Below are positions 10,062 through 19,129 of a DNA stretch of 64,000 nt, piece by piece (position 1 is the first letter of the stretch; the number at the start of each line of letters is the position of its first letter). The DNA lies in the NCBI RefSeq assembly GCF_001467025.1, contig NZ_LNXV01000029.1, forward strand, positions 179,063 through 243,062, read 5' to 3'. The notes beneath the pieces are model-generated. The model was not told the DNA's origin. It ran no database searches and worked only from the letters and a program-made list of their open reading frames with translations. The DNA comes from Legionella brunensis (GTDB lineage: Bacteria; Pseudomonadota; Gammaproteobacteria; Legionellales; Legionellaceae). The translations under genes were made by a program, and so were the position numbers.

Positions 10062-10781
10062 ATGGCCTTATTTCAACCCATACCCTCTAACAATTATGTT
10101 TTGCAACAAGAACGCGTTGACATTTGGGAATTCTCATTAGCTAATTTGCCTCTGCAAGCGACCTCCCTGCTCAACGAGGAAGAGTGCAAACGTGCCAATC
10201 GCTTTTATTTTCCTCGTCACCAACGCCGCTTTACAGTGGCTCGTGCCATGTTGCGCGCAATTCTAGGGGCCTATCTAAAGCAAGAGGCTGCGTCAATCTC
10301 ATTCGTATACAACCAGCACGGAAAACCGTGGGTCAAAAATCCCTTTGATCTCGAATTTAATTTAAGTCATTCAGGAGAATTGGCTTTATTGGCCATAGGT
10401 CAAGCATTCCCCTTAGGCATTGATCTCGAGCTATTCTCGTCCAGACCTTATAAAGGGATGGCAAAAAATATATTTTCACCACAAGAGCTTGTTCATTTTT
10501 CTAAATTGCCAAAGCATCTAGAACCATTGGCTTTTTTCCATCTTTGGGCTCAAAAAGAAGCCCTAATTAAAGCCTGCGGATTAGGACTTTCTTATCCTAC
10601 CCAACAATTTGATGTCCCCGTCACTCCGCCGACAAATGCCTTAATTGTCGATCATAAACACCAAAGGCATTGGCAAATGATTTCTTTTATGCCCAAAGTA
10701 GCCTGCAGTGCAGCTTTATGTTGTGATCCGCAAATTAAAATTATACGGTACGGAGTTGTTAATCCTTTAGATTTTTTATAA
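10062..10781 (+). CDS. 4'-phosphopantetheinyl transferase, Sfp type
   Basis: Transfers the phosphopantetheine arm of CoA to a carrier-protein serine, activating acyl or peptidyl carrier proteins. The 239-residue length and the two core motifs fit the long Sfp/AcpT class: LGIDLELF (Mg-binding Asp and Glu, about residues 124-131) and FFHLWAQKEALIKACGLGL (about residues 160-178). The upstream KPWVKNPFDLEFNLSHSGELAL also matches the family (KP...FN(L)SHS). It is divergent from accA with about 80 bp between. Target carrier proteins are not in the window; it may serve secondary metabolite synthases elsewhere. Confidence 0.88.
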   Translation: MALFQPIPSNNYVLQQERVDIWEFSLANLPLQATSLLNEEECKRANRFYFPRHQRRFTVARAMLRAILGAYLKQEAASISFVYNQHGKPWVKNPFDLEFNLSHSGELALLAIGQAFPLGIDLELFSSRPYKGMAKNIFSPQELVHFSKLPKHLEPLAFFHLWAQKEALIKACGLGLSYPTQQFDVPVTPPTNALIVDHKHQRHWQMISFMPKVACSAALCCDPQIKIIRYGVVNPLDFL

Positions 10782-10933
10782 TCCCATCACTCATCTTCCA
10801 TGTTTTTTTTATCACCTTTATGGTACTATTCGCCCATTTTTAAATCACTCTACGCCATTAATTGCACAATTTGAATAGTGTATACAGCGTTTTTATCAAA
10901 AATTATTGATCCTAGCCAGCAGTTGGAGTCCGT

Positions 10934-12943
10934 ATGCCCCGTATTAATCAAGACCTGCTAGAAAGAATACCCGAAGAAAAAAGATGGTACTTGGGGTATT
11001 ATCCTGATGTTTTACTCTACCAAGACGATAAGCACGAGTATTCCGAAGCCATCTATCATTTGGCCAATGCCAAATATCTATACGCCAACGGTTATAATAT
11101 CCGGCCAGCAAGCACACTCAGGTATGCTTTTGAAGCATTTAAAGGTTGGCTAGGATTTAATAACCATTGTGAGACGCAAAAAGTTCAGTTGGGGTTATAT
11201 AAATTCGCTTATTATGGTTATCTAAAAGGATACCCTCAAGGAGCGCTGCATTCTTTACAACGACATGGTGTAAGTGAACAGTTCATTAGACAATTTTCTA
11301 GTCCACGAAAAAATGATGTTACCCAAAAGATTCAAAACGATTTAATTAAATTTTATGCTGACCACGTCCAAGCTTCTGTTATTCCCGAAGGACAACCTAA
11401 AATCTCTGATGAATATAGCTTTGGCAATACCTGGGCTAATCTGGAGCTTTGGTCTGAGATTCCTAAACTCGATCCGCAAAATGATTTGCTTATTCAACGC
11501 ACCATAAGTCAACTTGAGAACATGTCTTCCCTACCTAATTATGTTTCCATACAGAATAGTAAATATGCCTTTGAAGTAGCTAAACAATGTATTGAGCATG
11601 TGAAATCAAGAAGGAACACCAGTCTTGCCGCAAAATTTTTAAATTATGTGCTTAATCTGTCTGCAGACAATGAGGCGCTGATTGCAAGAGCGATTCAATT
11701 TGCACCAGATATTTGTTTGCAGGATAAGCAATTTTTTATTGCATTTTATCTGGAGCGAAAAAATTTCAAAGCAGCCCTGCCTCTCATTGAGTTGTTAGAA
11801 GATACCACAGAGGCAGCAATTTTAGTGAAAAAACACTTTAACAACGAGCAGGTGCTGGCGTTAATAAAGAAGGACTCTCCCTTAGCAGCCGCTCTTTCTG
11901 AACAGTATTTAACCGCTGATACGGAGAATTTAAAGACTATCAAATTTGTAGCTACTTTTTATCCTAGCTTTGCTCAAAAATTTCCGGCCCAAGCTCTGCG
12001 ACTTTTGGTGAGTGAAGAAAAATATGAGGAAGCCTACCAATTATTTACTGGGTTAAAAGATTGCCAAATTTACGTTGATGATCTTGTCAAGTTAGCTGAC
12101 TATTTTGAAGATCTCAGCCTTAGCAAAGAAAAGGCTGCAGTAGCACTTCGGGAGCAGCAAAACTGGATAGGGATTGAGACACCTATACTTCAAGCAATTC
12201 GGTTGATAAAAAAAGCGCTCGAATTGGATGAAAACGATGATCGTTCTGAAAAACATTATAGGCAACTGCGTTTATATGCCGAGTCGCTAATTAACAACGA
12301 CATTGTCACTCATGAAATTGAAACTTGCCAGATTGAGCAAATTATTAAAGCTATTAACTTGCTTAATCAGTGTAAGCCTGTAGCAAGCAACGAGAAAAAA
12401 TTGCATCAAAAAGTATTAGTCACTGGTTTAATGCGGCAAGTCGATTACCTAATTTACACGATATCCCCTCTCGCAATTGATGCAGAATCACATACAAAAT
12501 TAGCAGAACACAATGACAAGCATAGTGATAACATTCGTAACACTGCCCAACTATTGCGAAAAATCATCGATTTGTGTAATGACACCAGTGATAAAGAATT
12601 AAAATTAATTTTAGGTAAAGCTAATTTTCTATACGGAGATCTGATTAAGTTCTTTGGTTTGAATGAAAACTGTAATCCTTATTTTAGAGCAGCAATGAAA
12701 GCAGTACCTAATAACCCTTTCTACATTCTACGTTGCAGTGAAATATTTGAAGAAGAGAAGGACAAGCTACGAGAGAAAGGGGTGCCTCTTTTAAGAGCAT
12801 TAGGCTATGAACCCATCCATTATTTACGTTGGGATGAACAACGATGGTATAAAGATAAAAGCTCTGCTTTAACCCCTATTCAAGATATCCATAATTTGGG
12901 AGAAAAAGGTCAGAAACGCTCTTTTTCCTTTTCTTTGATCTGA
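10934..12943 (+). CDS. Orphan 669-residue alpha-helical protein, possible solenoid
   Basis: I do not recognise this protein. It begins MPRINQDLLERIPEEKRWYL after a good GGAG ribosome site 8 bp upstream. It has no signal peptide or membrane segment. Nearly the whole length is predicted-looking amphipathic helix with recurring short helix pairs (for example YSEAIYHLANAKYLYANGY near residue 36, PASTLRYAFEAFKGWLGF near 56, and the LYGDLIKFF...CNPYFRAAMKAVPNNPFYIL stretch near 560-600). This suggests a TPR/HAT-like solenoid used for protein binding. The C-terminus is KRSFSFSLI. It could be a cytosolic scaffold or a Dot/Icm substrate, but nothing in the sequence proves either. It lies upstream of the HdeD-like gene on the same strand, with about 80 bp between. 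Confidence 0.75.
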   Translation: MPRINQDLLERIPEEKRWYLGYYPDVLLYQDDKHEYSEAIYHLANAKYLYANGYNIRPASTLRYAFEAFKGWLGFNNHCETQKVQLGLYKFAYYGYLKGYPQGALHSLQRHGVSEQFIRQFSSPRKNDVTQKIQNDLIKFYADHVQASVIPEGQPKISDEYSFGNTWANLELWSEIPKLDPQNDLLIQRTISQLENMSSLPNYVSIQNSKYAFEVAKQCIEHVKSRRNTSLAAKFLNYVLNLSADNEALIARAIQFAPDICLQDKQFFIAFYLERKNFKAALPLIELLEDTTEAAILVKKHFNNEQVLALIKKDSPLAAALSEQYLTADTENLKTIKFVATFYPSFAQKFPAQALRLLVSEEKYEEAYQLFTGLKDCQIYVDDLVKLADYFEDLSLSKEKAAVALREQQNWIGIETPILQAIRLIKKALELDENDDRSEKHYRQLRLYAESLINNDIVTHEIETCQIEQIIKAINLLNQCKPVASNEKKLHQKVLVTGLMRQVDYLIYTISPLAIDAESHTKLAEHNDKHSDNIRNTAQLLRKIIDLCNDTSDKELKLILGKANFLYGDLIKFFGLNENCNPYFRAAMKAVPNNPFYILRCSEIFEEEKDKLREKGVPLLRALGYEPIHYLRWDEQRWYKDKSSALTPIQDIHNLGEKGQKRSFSFSLI

Positions 12944-13022
12944 AAAATTTGATAATGGGATGCAGGAAGCCTTAATTTTGTTTATGCTTTATTTGGGATA
13001 AATAACTTAATAAGGATGTTTT

Positions 13023-13571
13023 ATGACTACCGTGCTATTAGAAGAGCCACGTGAGCTTAAACGGAGTTGGGGTTGGCTACTGGCTTTAGGAATATTATTT
13101 GTCATCCTTGGAGGCATTGGCCTTGGGATGGTCGTTGGGTTAACACTTGCCAGCATGCTTTTTTTAGGTATTTTGTTAATCATCGGCGGATTTTTACAAA
13201 TTGTGGATGTTTTTAAATCCAGGCACTGGAGAGCTGTAACTTGGCATGCGTTTATTGCCATGCTGTATATCATTGGCGGATGTCTTATCATTTATGATCC
13301 ATTTCTGGCCTCCGCATTAATCACCGCCCTACTGGCAAGTGTATTAATCATCATCGGTTTAAGTCGTTTCTTTATGGCTATTATGCTTCGAGGATCATCA
13401 GGATGGGGCTGGTTATTGCTTGCTGGTATTGTCGCTATTGCTCTTGGTGTGATGATTTTAATGCACTGGCCTCTAAGTGGGTTATGGATAATAGGTTTAT
13501 TTATCGCTGTTGAATTAATTGTTGATGGTTGGACCTATATTTTCCTTGCTTTTGCGCTTCGCCGTGCTTAA
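13023..13571 (+). CDS. HdeD-like membrane protein (DUF308)
   Basis: A 182-residue inner-membrane protein with about six hydrophobic helices arranged as three similar pairs. The pattern is GW-x-L-x-x-G-I-x-x-x-x-G: GWLLALGILFVILGGIGLGM, WHAFIAMLYIIGGCLIIYDP and GWGWLLLAGIVAIALGVMIL. This is the HdeD/DUF308 pattern; E. coli HdeD is linked to acid resistance at high cell density. AAGGA lies 7 bp before ATG 13023. A strong terminator follows, so it is the last gene of its transcript. Confidence 0.85.
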   Translation: MTTVLLEEPRELKRSWGWLLALGILFVILGGIGLGMVVGLTLASMLFLGILLIIGGFLQIVDVFKSRHWRAVTWHAFIAMLYIIGGCLIIYDPFLASALITALLASVLIIIGLSRFFMAIMLRGSSGWGWLLLAGIVAIALGVMILMHWPLSGLWIIGLFIAVELIVDGWTYIFLAFALRRA

Positions 13572-13588
13572 ATTTCTTGAAGATCTGA

Positions 13589-13626
13589 GAATGTTGAGCC
13601 AATATGGGCTCAACATTCATTTTATA
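13589..13626 (+). terminator. Strong rho-independent terminator
   Basis: A perfect 12-bp stem, GAATGTTGAGCC (13589-13600) and GGCTCAACATTC (13607-13618), encloses a 6-base loop and is followed by ATTTTATAA. It ends the HdeD-like transcript 18 bp past its stop codon. Confidence 0.85.
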
Positions 13627-13661
13627 ATTCCACGCTTAATCTGTATTCGAATATTTTTTCT

Positions 13662-14648
13662 ATGAAGCAAATTAGCCCTATTCAATTAAAATTAATCCAA
13701 CAGCTGGCTGATGGCGGTTGTTATAGTGGGAGTGTCTTAGGTGAGCAATTAGGTGTTTCCCGCACGGCCATATGGAAACATATTCGCCAACTGATTGAGA
13801 TGGGATTACCAATTAAACGTTTGCCTCAGCAAGGGTATCAACTCACCTCTTCCATGCAATTGTTAAATGAGCCAGCCATTCGTCACTATCTTGCCGTTTA
13901 CCATTTCACATCACCCATTAATTTTCACTTGTTTACAACAATAGATTCTACCAATCAGTTTTTGAAAAGCTTGCCTAATACGCATAATTTAGATATTTGT
14001 TGTGCTGAAATGCAAACGCAGGGAAAAGGTCGGTTTGGAAGACATTGGGTTTCTCCTTTTGGTGAAAATATCTACTGCTCTAGTCGTTGGGAGCTTAATT
14101 GCTGTCTATCGCAACTATCAGGTCTTAGCCTGGTTGTAGCCTTAGCTATTCTTACCAGCTTAAAGGATAGTCAGATTAAAGAAGACATCCAATTAAAATG
14201 GCCTAATGATTTGCTATGGCATGATAAAAAACTGTGCGGCATTTTGATAGAAATTATGGCAGAGACTCATGGCAATGCTCAGGTTATTATTGGCATTGGC
14301 ATGAATGTAAATACCCCTACTCATAAGCAACCTTTACCGGATAAGCCTTGGTGTTCTTTATACGAAATAACCGGGAAAAAACATGATCGCAACCTATTAT
14401 TAGCCAACTTAATTTATCGATTGCACGTGTATATGGAGCAATTTTTGGAACTAGGTTTTGCAAAATTTCATGACGAATGGCATGAAGTTGATTATCTAGC
14501 AGGTAAATTCATCACCGTTTCTCAGCCAACGGGCTCTATTCAGGGATATGCTTGCGGCATTAATGAACTAGGGCAACTAGGACTAAAAGACGAACAAGGA
14601 ATTATTCATTATCTATCGTCTGGGGATACATCGTTAAGTGCAATTTAG
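13662..14648 (+). CDS. birA: BirA, biotin-protein ligase and biotin operon repressor
   Basis: Activates biotin as biotinyl-AMP and attaches it to the biotin carrier protein of acetyl-CoA carboxylase. In the bifunctional form it also represses biotin synthesis genes. The N-terminal winged helix is present (GCYSGSVLGEQLGVSRTAIW, residues about 19-38). The ligase core follows with TQGKGRFGRHW (biotinyl-AMP loop, about 120-130), IQLKWPNDLLW and KKLCGILIEI, then the C-terminal SH3-like domain. The 328-residue length is normal. A terminator separates it from the HdeD-like gene; it is convergent with csrA. Confidence 0.95.
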   Translation: MKQISPIQLKLIQQLADGGCYSGSVLGEQLGVSRTAIWKHIRQLIEMGLPIKRLPQQGYQLTSSMQLLNEPAIRHYLAVYHFTSPINFHLFTTIDSTNQFLKSLPNTHNLDICCAEMQTQGKGRFGRHWVSPFGENIYCSSRWELNCCLSQLSGLSLVVALAILTSLKDSQIKEDIQLKWPNDLLWHDKKLCGILIEIMAETHGNAQVIIGIGMNVNTPTHKQPLPDKPWCSLYEITGKKHDRNLLLANLIYRLHVYMEQFLELGFAKFHDEWHEVDYLAGKFITVSQPTGSIQGYACGINELGQLGLKDEQGIIHYLSSGDTSLSAI

Positions 14649-14722
14649 AGGGGGGAAAGAGGTTGTCCCAAGCGAACAACTCCATTTGTACTCGGGACAG
14701 GACGACTGCAATAAAATCTGGG

Positions 14723-14917
14723 TTATACAGCTTCTTCGCTATCAGTTGACTCTTTTTCTTGTTGGATACGTAAGTATATTTCTTCACGGTGTACAGATAC
14801 ATCTTTCGGTGCATTAATACCGAGGCGCACCTGATTTCCTTTTACACCCAAGACAGTGATGTTTACATCGTCACCAATGATTAAAGTTTCACCAATACGC
14901 CGAGTCAAAATTAACAT
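14723..14917 (-). CDS. csrA: Carbon storage regulator CsrA
   Basis: Small dimeric RNA-binding protein that controls translation by binding GGA motifs in mRNA leaders. In Legionella, CsrA keeps the cell in the replicative phase and represses transmissive traits. The 64-residue chain is canonical: [20 protein letters not shown], then [20 protein letters not shown] with the conserved RNA-contacting Leu4, Arg44-region residues and VHREEI. A GGGAG ribosome site precedes ATG 14917. Legionella genomes have several CsrA paralogues. I recall that the L. pneumophila copy next to the LPS locus is the main one, which fits this position, but that is inference from synteny. Confidence 0.96.
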   Translation of the reverse strand: MLILTRRIGETLIIGDDVNITVLGVKGNQVRLGINAPKDVSVHREEIYLRIQQEKESTDSEEAV

Positions 14918-15004
14918 GACTAATTCTCCCTTAGATAGCAGCCACCATCTATTCCATAGAAGCTTCCATGGTGCTCTCGGCGGCTACAACTTGATTAAAT
15001 TATA
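14918..15004 (-). promoter_or_regulatory. csrA leader with GGA-bearing hairpin and -10 box
   Basis: On the minus strand a TATAAT (14999-15004) could be the csrA -10 box; no good -35 box is seen. The leader contains a stem CACCAT/ATGGTG (14968-14973 with 14943-14948). Its loop carries two ATGGA motifs (GGA at 14965-14967 and 14953-14955) within an almost perfect palindrome, 14954-14971. The third GGA lies in the ribosome-binding site GGGAG (14926-14930). Paired GGA sites, one on the ribosome site, are the usual arrangement for CsrA self-repression. This is inference from the sequence. Confidence 0.5.
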
Positions 15005-15547
15005 AACAATTTTAGGCTGTTCGATCGTAAGTTTACACAATGATTCTTAACGAAATATTAAGAACACCTAATTTTCGTTTTTATTAAAAAAATAAAAAGT
15101 ACTTTTTTTGTTCTTTTTAGACCAAACTGAACGCTGTACAGCATTTAAGAAAATCCCAAAATAGGACGCAAAATTACCCTACTATTCTGAATTATGAGTA
15201 ATATCAACCTTTCACAAGTGCAAAGTATTAAGTCTGAAAAAACAGCGAGGTATTATACTAGAAAAATTAAAAAATAAGACCTTTATTTTTAATTTTTTAT
15301 TAAAATATATAAGATTAGAGCACAAAAAAACCACTATTTTTCCCAATCCTTTTGATTTAATTACTTTTTTATTAATAAATAGTCTTCGTCCATGAAATTA
15401 TGCAAACTGCATTAGATATAGCCATCTTTTATTAATTGGATAGCCTAACCCAATAATTCATTAAAAACGAATAATTTCTTACCATTTTCTATTTATTAGA
15501 CGGTCTATTAATGATATTTTTATGAAAAAATTTTAAAAATATTTCGC
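15005..15547. other. AT-rich intergenic stretch upstream of pgi
   Basis: About 540 bp without a convincing gene in any frame. It is very AT-rich with long A and T runs, which suits a bent promoter region for csrA (minus) and pgi (plus). Weak sites are present, such as the AT-rich tract just before pgi, but I cannot choose a promoter. No tRNA, repeat array or small RNA with a clear promoter plus terminator was found. Confidence 0.5.
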
Positions 15548-17023
15548 ATGAAGCAATTAACCGAACTCAATTCCTGGATTGAATTAGAAAATCACGTTCA
15601 CTCCCTGCGCTTAGCTACTATCGAAGAATTAAAAAACTCCCTCGATAGACGAGGAGCTCTAGCTATTTCTACGCAAAATATTCTTGTTGATTTTAGCAAC
15701 CAACGAATAAATTCAACAACGTTGGAATTGTTATTACATCTTGCTCATGAATGTGATTTAAAGAATAAAATTGATGCTTTAATGCGGGGCGATTTTGTTA
15801 ATAATAGTGAAGCCAGGCCAGCCTTGCATACAGCTTTACGCACTTTGGACAACAAACCAATACTCGTCAATAATTATGACATTCTTCCTGATGTTTTAGC
15901 AGCTCGCGAACAAATAAAAACAATTTCCGATGTCATTCGCTCAGGAGAGTGGTTAGGTTTTTCTGGGAAACCTATAACAGACATAGTAAATATTGGGATG
16001 GGTGGTTCTGATCTAGGCCCCCGCTTCTCCATTCGTGCGTTATCAGAGCTTGCTGCACCTCACTTAAATTATCATTTTGTTTCTGATGTTGACCCTAATG
16101 CTTTAAAAAATGCAATTCACCACTTAAGACCTGAAACAACACTCTTTATTGTTTCGTCAAAATCTTTTACAACAAAAGAAACTTTATACAATGCTAAAAA
16201 GGCGCTAAGTTGGATTAATAATCCGACACAAATGGATAAACATTTCATTGCGATCACGGCCAATGTTAAAAGAGCAAAAGAGTTCGGGTTCAACAATGTT
16301 GTGCCTATATGGGATTGGGTTGGTGGTCGTTACTCCTTATGCTCAGCAATTAGTCTAATTACCGCAATTGCCATTGGTTATGAGCAATTTTTCCAACTCT
16401 TAGCCGGTGCTCATAGCATGGATAAACACTTTCAAAATACAACTTTTGAAAGTAATTTACCTGTGCTCTTGGGACTTTTAGGCATCTGGAATAATAATTT
16501 TCTCCATATTAATAACCTGCTCATTCTCGTTTACTCTCAACAACTAGAGTATTTCGTCCCCTACATTCAACAGCTCGATATGGAGAGTAATGGCAAATCT
16601 ATTGATAAGCGAGGGCGAGCTGTTAATCATGCAACAGGTCCCATTGTTTGGGGTGGGCTAGGTAATCAGGCTCAACACAGCTACTATCAATTACTTTGCC
16701 AAGGTACTCATAAAGTCGCTGTAGATTTTCTGACCGTAAAATCTTTTTCCAAGGAAATAATTAATGAGATGTCTGAAGCAAAAAGGTATGTGCTTGCTCA
16801 CGGTGTCCATGATACTTCAAATCCTAACGGCTATATTCCAGGAAACAAGCCTCTAAATCATATTCAGTTAAACGACTGCTCTCCGTTTACATTAGGACAG
16901 CTTATTTCAATGTATGAGCACAAAATTTACACTCAAAGTGTTATTTGGGATATTAATGCATTTGACCAACCCGGTGTTGAAAGTGCAAAACGACAACAAA
17001 TAAGTGCAGCAGTAGCGCAGTAG
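15548..17023 (+). CDS. pgi: Glucose-6-phosphate isomerase
   Basis: Interconverts glucose-6-phosphate and fructose-6-phosphate in the cytosol, supplying hexose phosphates for the sugar nucleotides made in the adjoining locus. It is 491 residues, shorter than E. coli Pgi (549) but within the bacterial range. Signatures include NIGMGGSDLGPR, SSKSFTTKETL, WDWVGGRYSLCSAISL, the catalytic Glu in MESNGKSI (about 344), the His in NQAQHSYYQLL (about 376) and the C-terminal Lys in YEHKIYTQSVIW. ATG 15548 is the only reasonable start. It is convergent with the first glycosyltransferase of the sugar locus. Confidence 0.95.
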   Translation: MKQLTELNSWIELENHVHSLRLATIEELKNSLDRRGALAISTQNILVDFSNQRINSTTLELLLHLAHECDLKNKIDALMRGDFVNNSEARPALHTALRTLDNKPILVNNYDILPDVLAAREQIKTISDVIRSGEWLGFSGKPITDIVNIGMGGSDLGPRFSIRALSELAAPHLNYHFVSDVDPNALKNAIHHLRPETTLFIVSSKSFTTKETLYNAKKALSWINNPTQMDKHFIAITANVKRAKEFGFNNVVPIWDWVGGRYSLCSAISLITAIAIGYEQFFQLLAGAHSMDKHFQNTTFESNLPVLLGLLGIWNNNFLHINNLLILVYSQQLEYFVPYIQQLDMESNGKSIDKRGRAVNHATGPIVWGGLGNQAQHSYYQLLCQGTHKVAVDFLTVKSFSKEIINEMSEAKRYVLAHGVHDTSNPNGYIPGNKPLNHIQLNDCSPFTLGQLISMYEHKIYTQSVIWDINAFDQPGVESAKRQQISAAVAQ

Positions 17024-17093
17024 GCAGTGAACTTAATTATTAAGGCTTAAACAGTTTTAGTGCTTTAAAAAAGTTGCCAAAGAAAACTCTATT

Positions 17094-17999
17094 TCAGCGA
17101 ATTCTAGTGGCTGGTGCAATCGCCGTTCGCATTTTTAACGTCTTTTTAAAATTTGCAAATCTAAAATAGAAAATATTTTTAAGCAAAAAAGACGGAAGTT
17201 TCTTAGCTAACCCGCAACGGCTCTTAAGCATTCCAAGTGCTGTTATTAGGCAATTCGCATACAGTTGCTTACGTAGCATTGGATACAAGTCAAAATAATG
17301 AAATAAATCTTGAAAATAAATCCCATAGGCCTTAATTCGACCTTTTTGGGTCGCTAAATAAGCTCCTCCTTTAGGATTACAACGATATTTTACAAGCACC
17401 TCGTTGATATAAGCACCTCGTCCTACCGGCAATAATGAATCCATGCCAAAAAACCACTCCATAAACTCCCTCTTGGGATCTGCCACCTTGCGAGATGATT
17501 TACGATAAGCATAAGCACTATGTACCGTTATAGAGCCCCATAAAGCTAAATCTTCGGCATTGAAATACATAACATTTTGATCAGCACTAGAATTGCCAGT
17601 TTCCGCTAAATAGCTACCATCATCGGAAAAATATAATGCGCGGTGGAAAATAAGATTGAGTGATTGATCATGGTTGAACAGTTCAAACTGTTTTTGCAGT
17701 TTTCCCGGCAACATGACATCATCTCCATCGCAGTGAAACACAATGTCACCAGTAGCTGCTTTATGAGCTTCTATATAGTTAACAGCAGGACCAACATTTT
17801 TATCTCGAGCAATGACTTGAATTTTTTCAGGGTACAACTGGGAGTAATCAATTATTATCTCTTGCGTACCATCTGTAGAACAATCATCAGAAACCAAGAT
17901 ATTAAATTCATAGTTTGTTTTTTGACTTAATATGCTATCTATGCATTCTTTTATGTAATTTTTCTGATTATAACACGAGACAACTACTGTACCCTTCAT
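17094..17999 (-). CDS. Family 2 glycosyltransferase
   Basis: A 301-residue GT-A fold enzyme. It starts VVSCYNQKNYIKECIDSILS, then NILVSDDCSTDGTQEII (sugar-nucleotide site) and FHCDGDDVMLPGKLQKQ, whose D-x-D motif binds metal. It would add one sugar, from a nucleotide donor, to a lipid-linked O-unit on the cytosolic face of the inner membrane. It is the most downstream gene of the Fuc4NAc cluster, 242 bp beyond wecD, so Fuc4NAc is a possible donor, though this is only inference. No clear C-terminal membrane helix is present. Confidence 0.88.
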   Translation of the reverse strand: MKGTVVVSCYNQKNYIKECIDSILSQKTNYEFNILVSDDCSTDGTQEIIIDYSQLYPEKIQVIARDKNVGPAVNYIEAHKAATGDIVFHCDGDDVMLPGKLQKQFELFNHDQSLNLIFHRALYFSDDGSYLAETGNSSADQNVMYFNAEDLALWGSITVHSAYAYRKSSRKVADPKREFMEWFFGMDSLLPVGRGAYINEVLVKYRCNPKGGAYLATQKGRIKAYGIYFQDLFHYFDLYPMLRKQLYANCLITALGMLKSRCGLAKKLPSFLLKNIFYFRFANFKKTLKMRTAIAPATRIR

Positions 18000-18241
18000 A
18001 AATCTATTCTCTAGCTAAATTCAGTTGTTGTTTACTACAAATATATGGGAGTTAAGCAGTGCCCCCATCATACTCGCTTAACGCAGGAGAGTAACTTAAC
18101 TTGATAGGACATAGCAAGACAAAATTCCCCTAGAGAATTTCAGTATGAGGTATAAACTATATGGAATATTAAATAGTATGACGGCTGTGTCATCATTTCA
18201 TGGAATGAGAGTATAGGTAATTTCTTTTAAAGGAGCCATAA

Positions 18242-18946
18242 TCACCGATATAGCCAATAGTTAATTTCTCTTAATCGATAGCCATTTTGCAAATAGAAGT
18301 TGCAAGCTCTTAAATTAGAACCTTGGGTATTAACAAGAATTTTTGAGGCTCCCTGAACTCTAGACCAATTTTCTATTGCGGCTAATAAATTAAATCCCAC
18401 CTTTTTGCCACGAACTAACTTATCTGTACAAATTAGCCCTATTCTTGTTGTTTCTTTATCAAGTAATTTACCCGTTACGAAACCAACTAACCTACTCTGC
18501 TCATCCTCCATTTTCAAACAGAGATCATCATGCCTTGCCAGAATGGCATTTTTCGCCCACTCTGAATAAAATCTTGCAGAGTCATCTGTTTTATACCAAG
18601 GCGAGCGAAAGCGACTAAATGCAAATGCTTGTGAAGCGAGAGAGGTAACAGCAACAATGTCATTAAGATCTGCTAATTCTATTTTTGAATTTAGATTGGA
18701 GCACTCAAACTCTAGAAGTAACTTCTCAAAACACATTTCTGTTTCAGCAATCAAAAATCCTAATTGCTGCAGCTCATCCAATTTTTCAGTATCCTTTGCT
18801 GATATCTTCGCCTGAATAATCTCATCACATAGGCTATCAAGATAAGCCAGAGATAGACTTTTGCTCTGCTTAACATCTAAATCAAAAATTTTTTTCTCAA
18901 AGAAATTGGAATCCCATTCCTTATAATGAATTAGAGAGCAGACCAT
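18242..18946 (-). CDS. wecD: dTDP-Fuc4N N-acetyltransferase (WecD/RffC-like)
   Basis: Transfers acetyl from acetyl-CoA to the 4-amino group of dTDP-4-amino-4,6-dideoxygalactose, giving dTDP-Fuc4NAc. The N-terminus (WDSNFFEKKIFDLD) and the stretch SAKDTEKLDELQQLGFLIAE align by eye with E. coli WecD (E-L-D-A-L-Q-Q-L-G-F). The C-terminal half (about 90-234) is a GNAT fold with GFVTGKLLDKETTRIGLICT and KLVRGKKVGFNLLAAIENW, then LRACNFYLQNGYRL. It lies beyond wecE and the WzxE-like flippase, the partners it has in enterobacterial common antigen loci. Confidence 0.85.
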   Translation of the reverse strand: MVCSLIHYKEWDSNFFEKKIFDLDVKQSKSLSLAYLDSLCDEIIQAKISAKDTEKLDELQQLGFLIAETEMCFEKLLLEFECSNLNSKIELADLNDIVAVTSLASQAFAFSRFRSPWYKTDDSARFYSEWAKNAILARHDDLCLKMEDEQSRLVGFVTGKLLDKETTRIGLICTDKLVRGKKVGFNLLAAIENWSRVQGASKILVNTQGSNLRACNFYLQNGYRLREINYWLYR

Positions 18947-19129
18947 TTTTAAACCTAATAGATGTATAAAAGCACAATAGTTGATTTCAAAACATTAAGA
19001 CCCAGTTCGGGTAAAAATTTAAGTATAAATCAAATAGGACAAACCCGCGCATTGTAAAGGACTGACTATTGATAAGTAAAGTACAGCTAGTTTATTAGAG
19101 AGAAATAATTTTTAATTGCCACAAAAATC

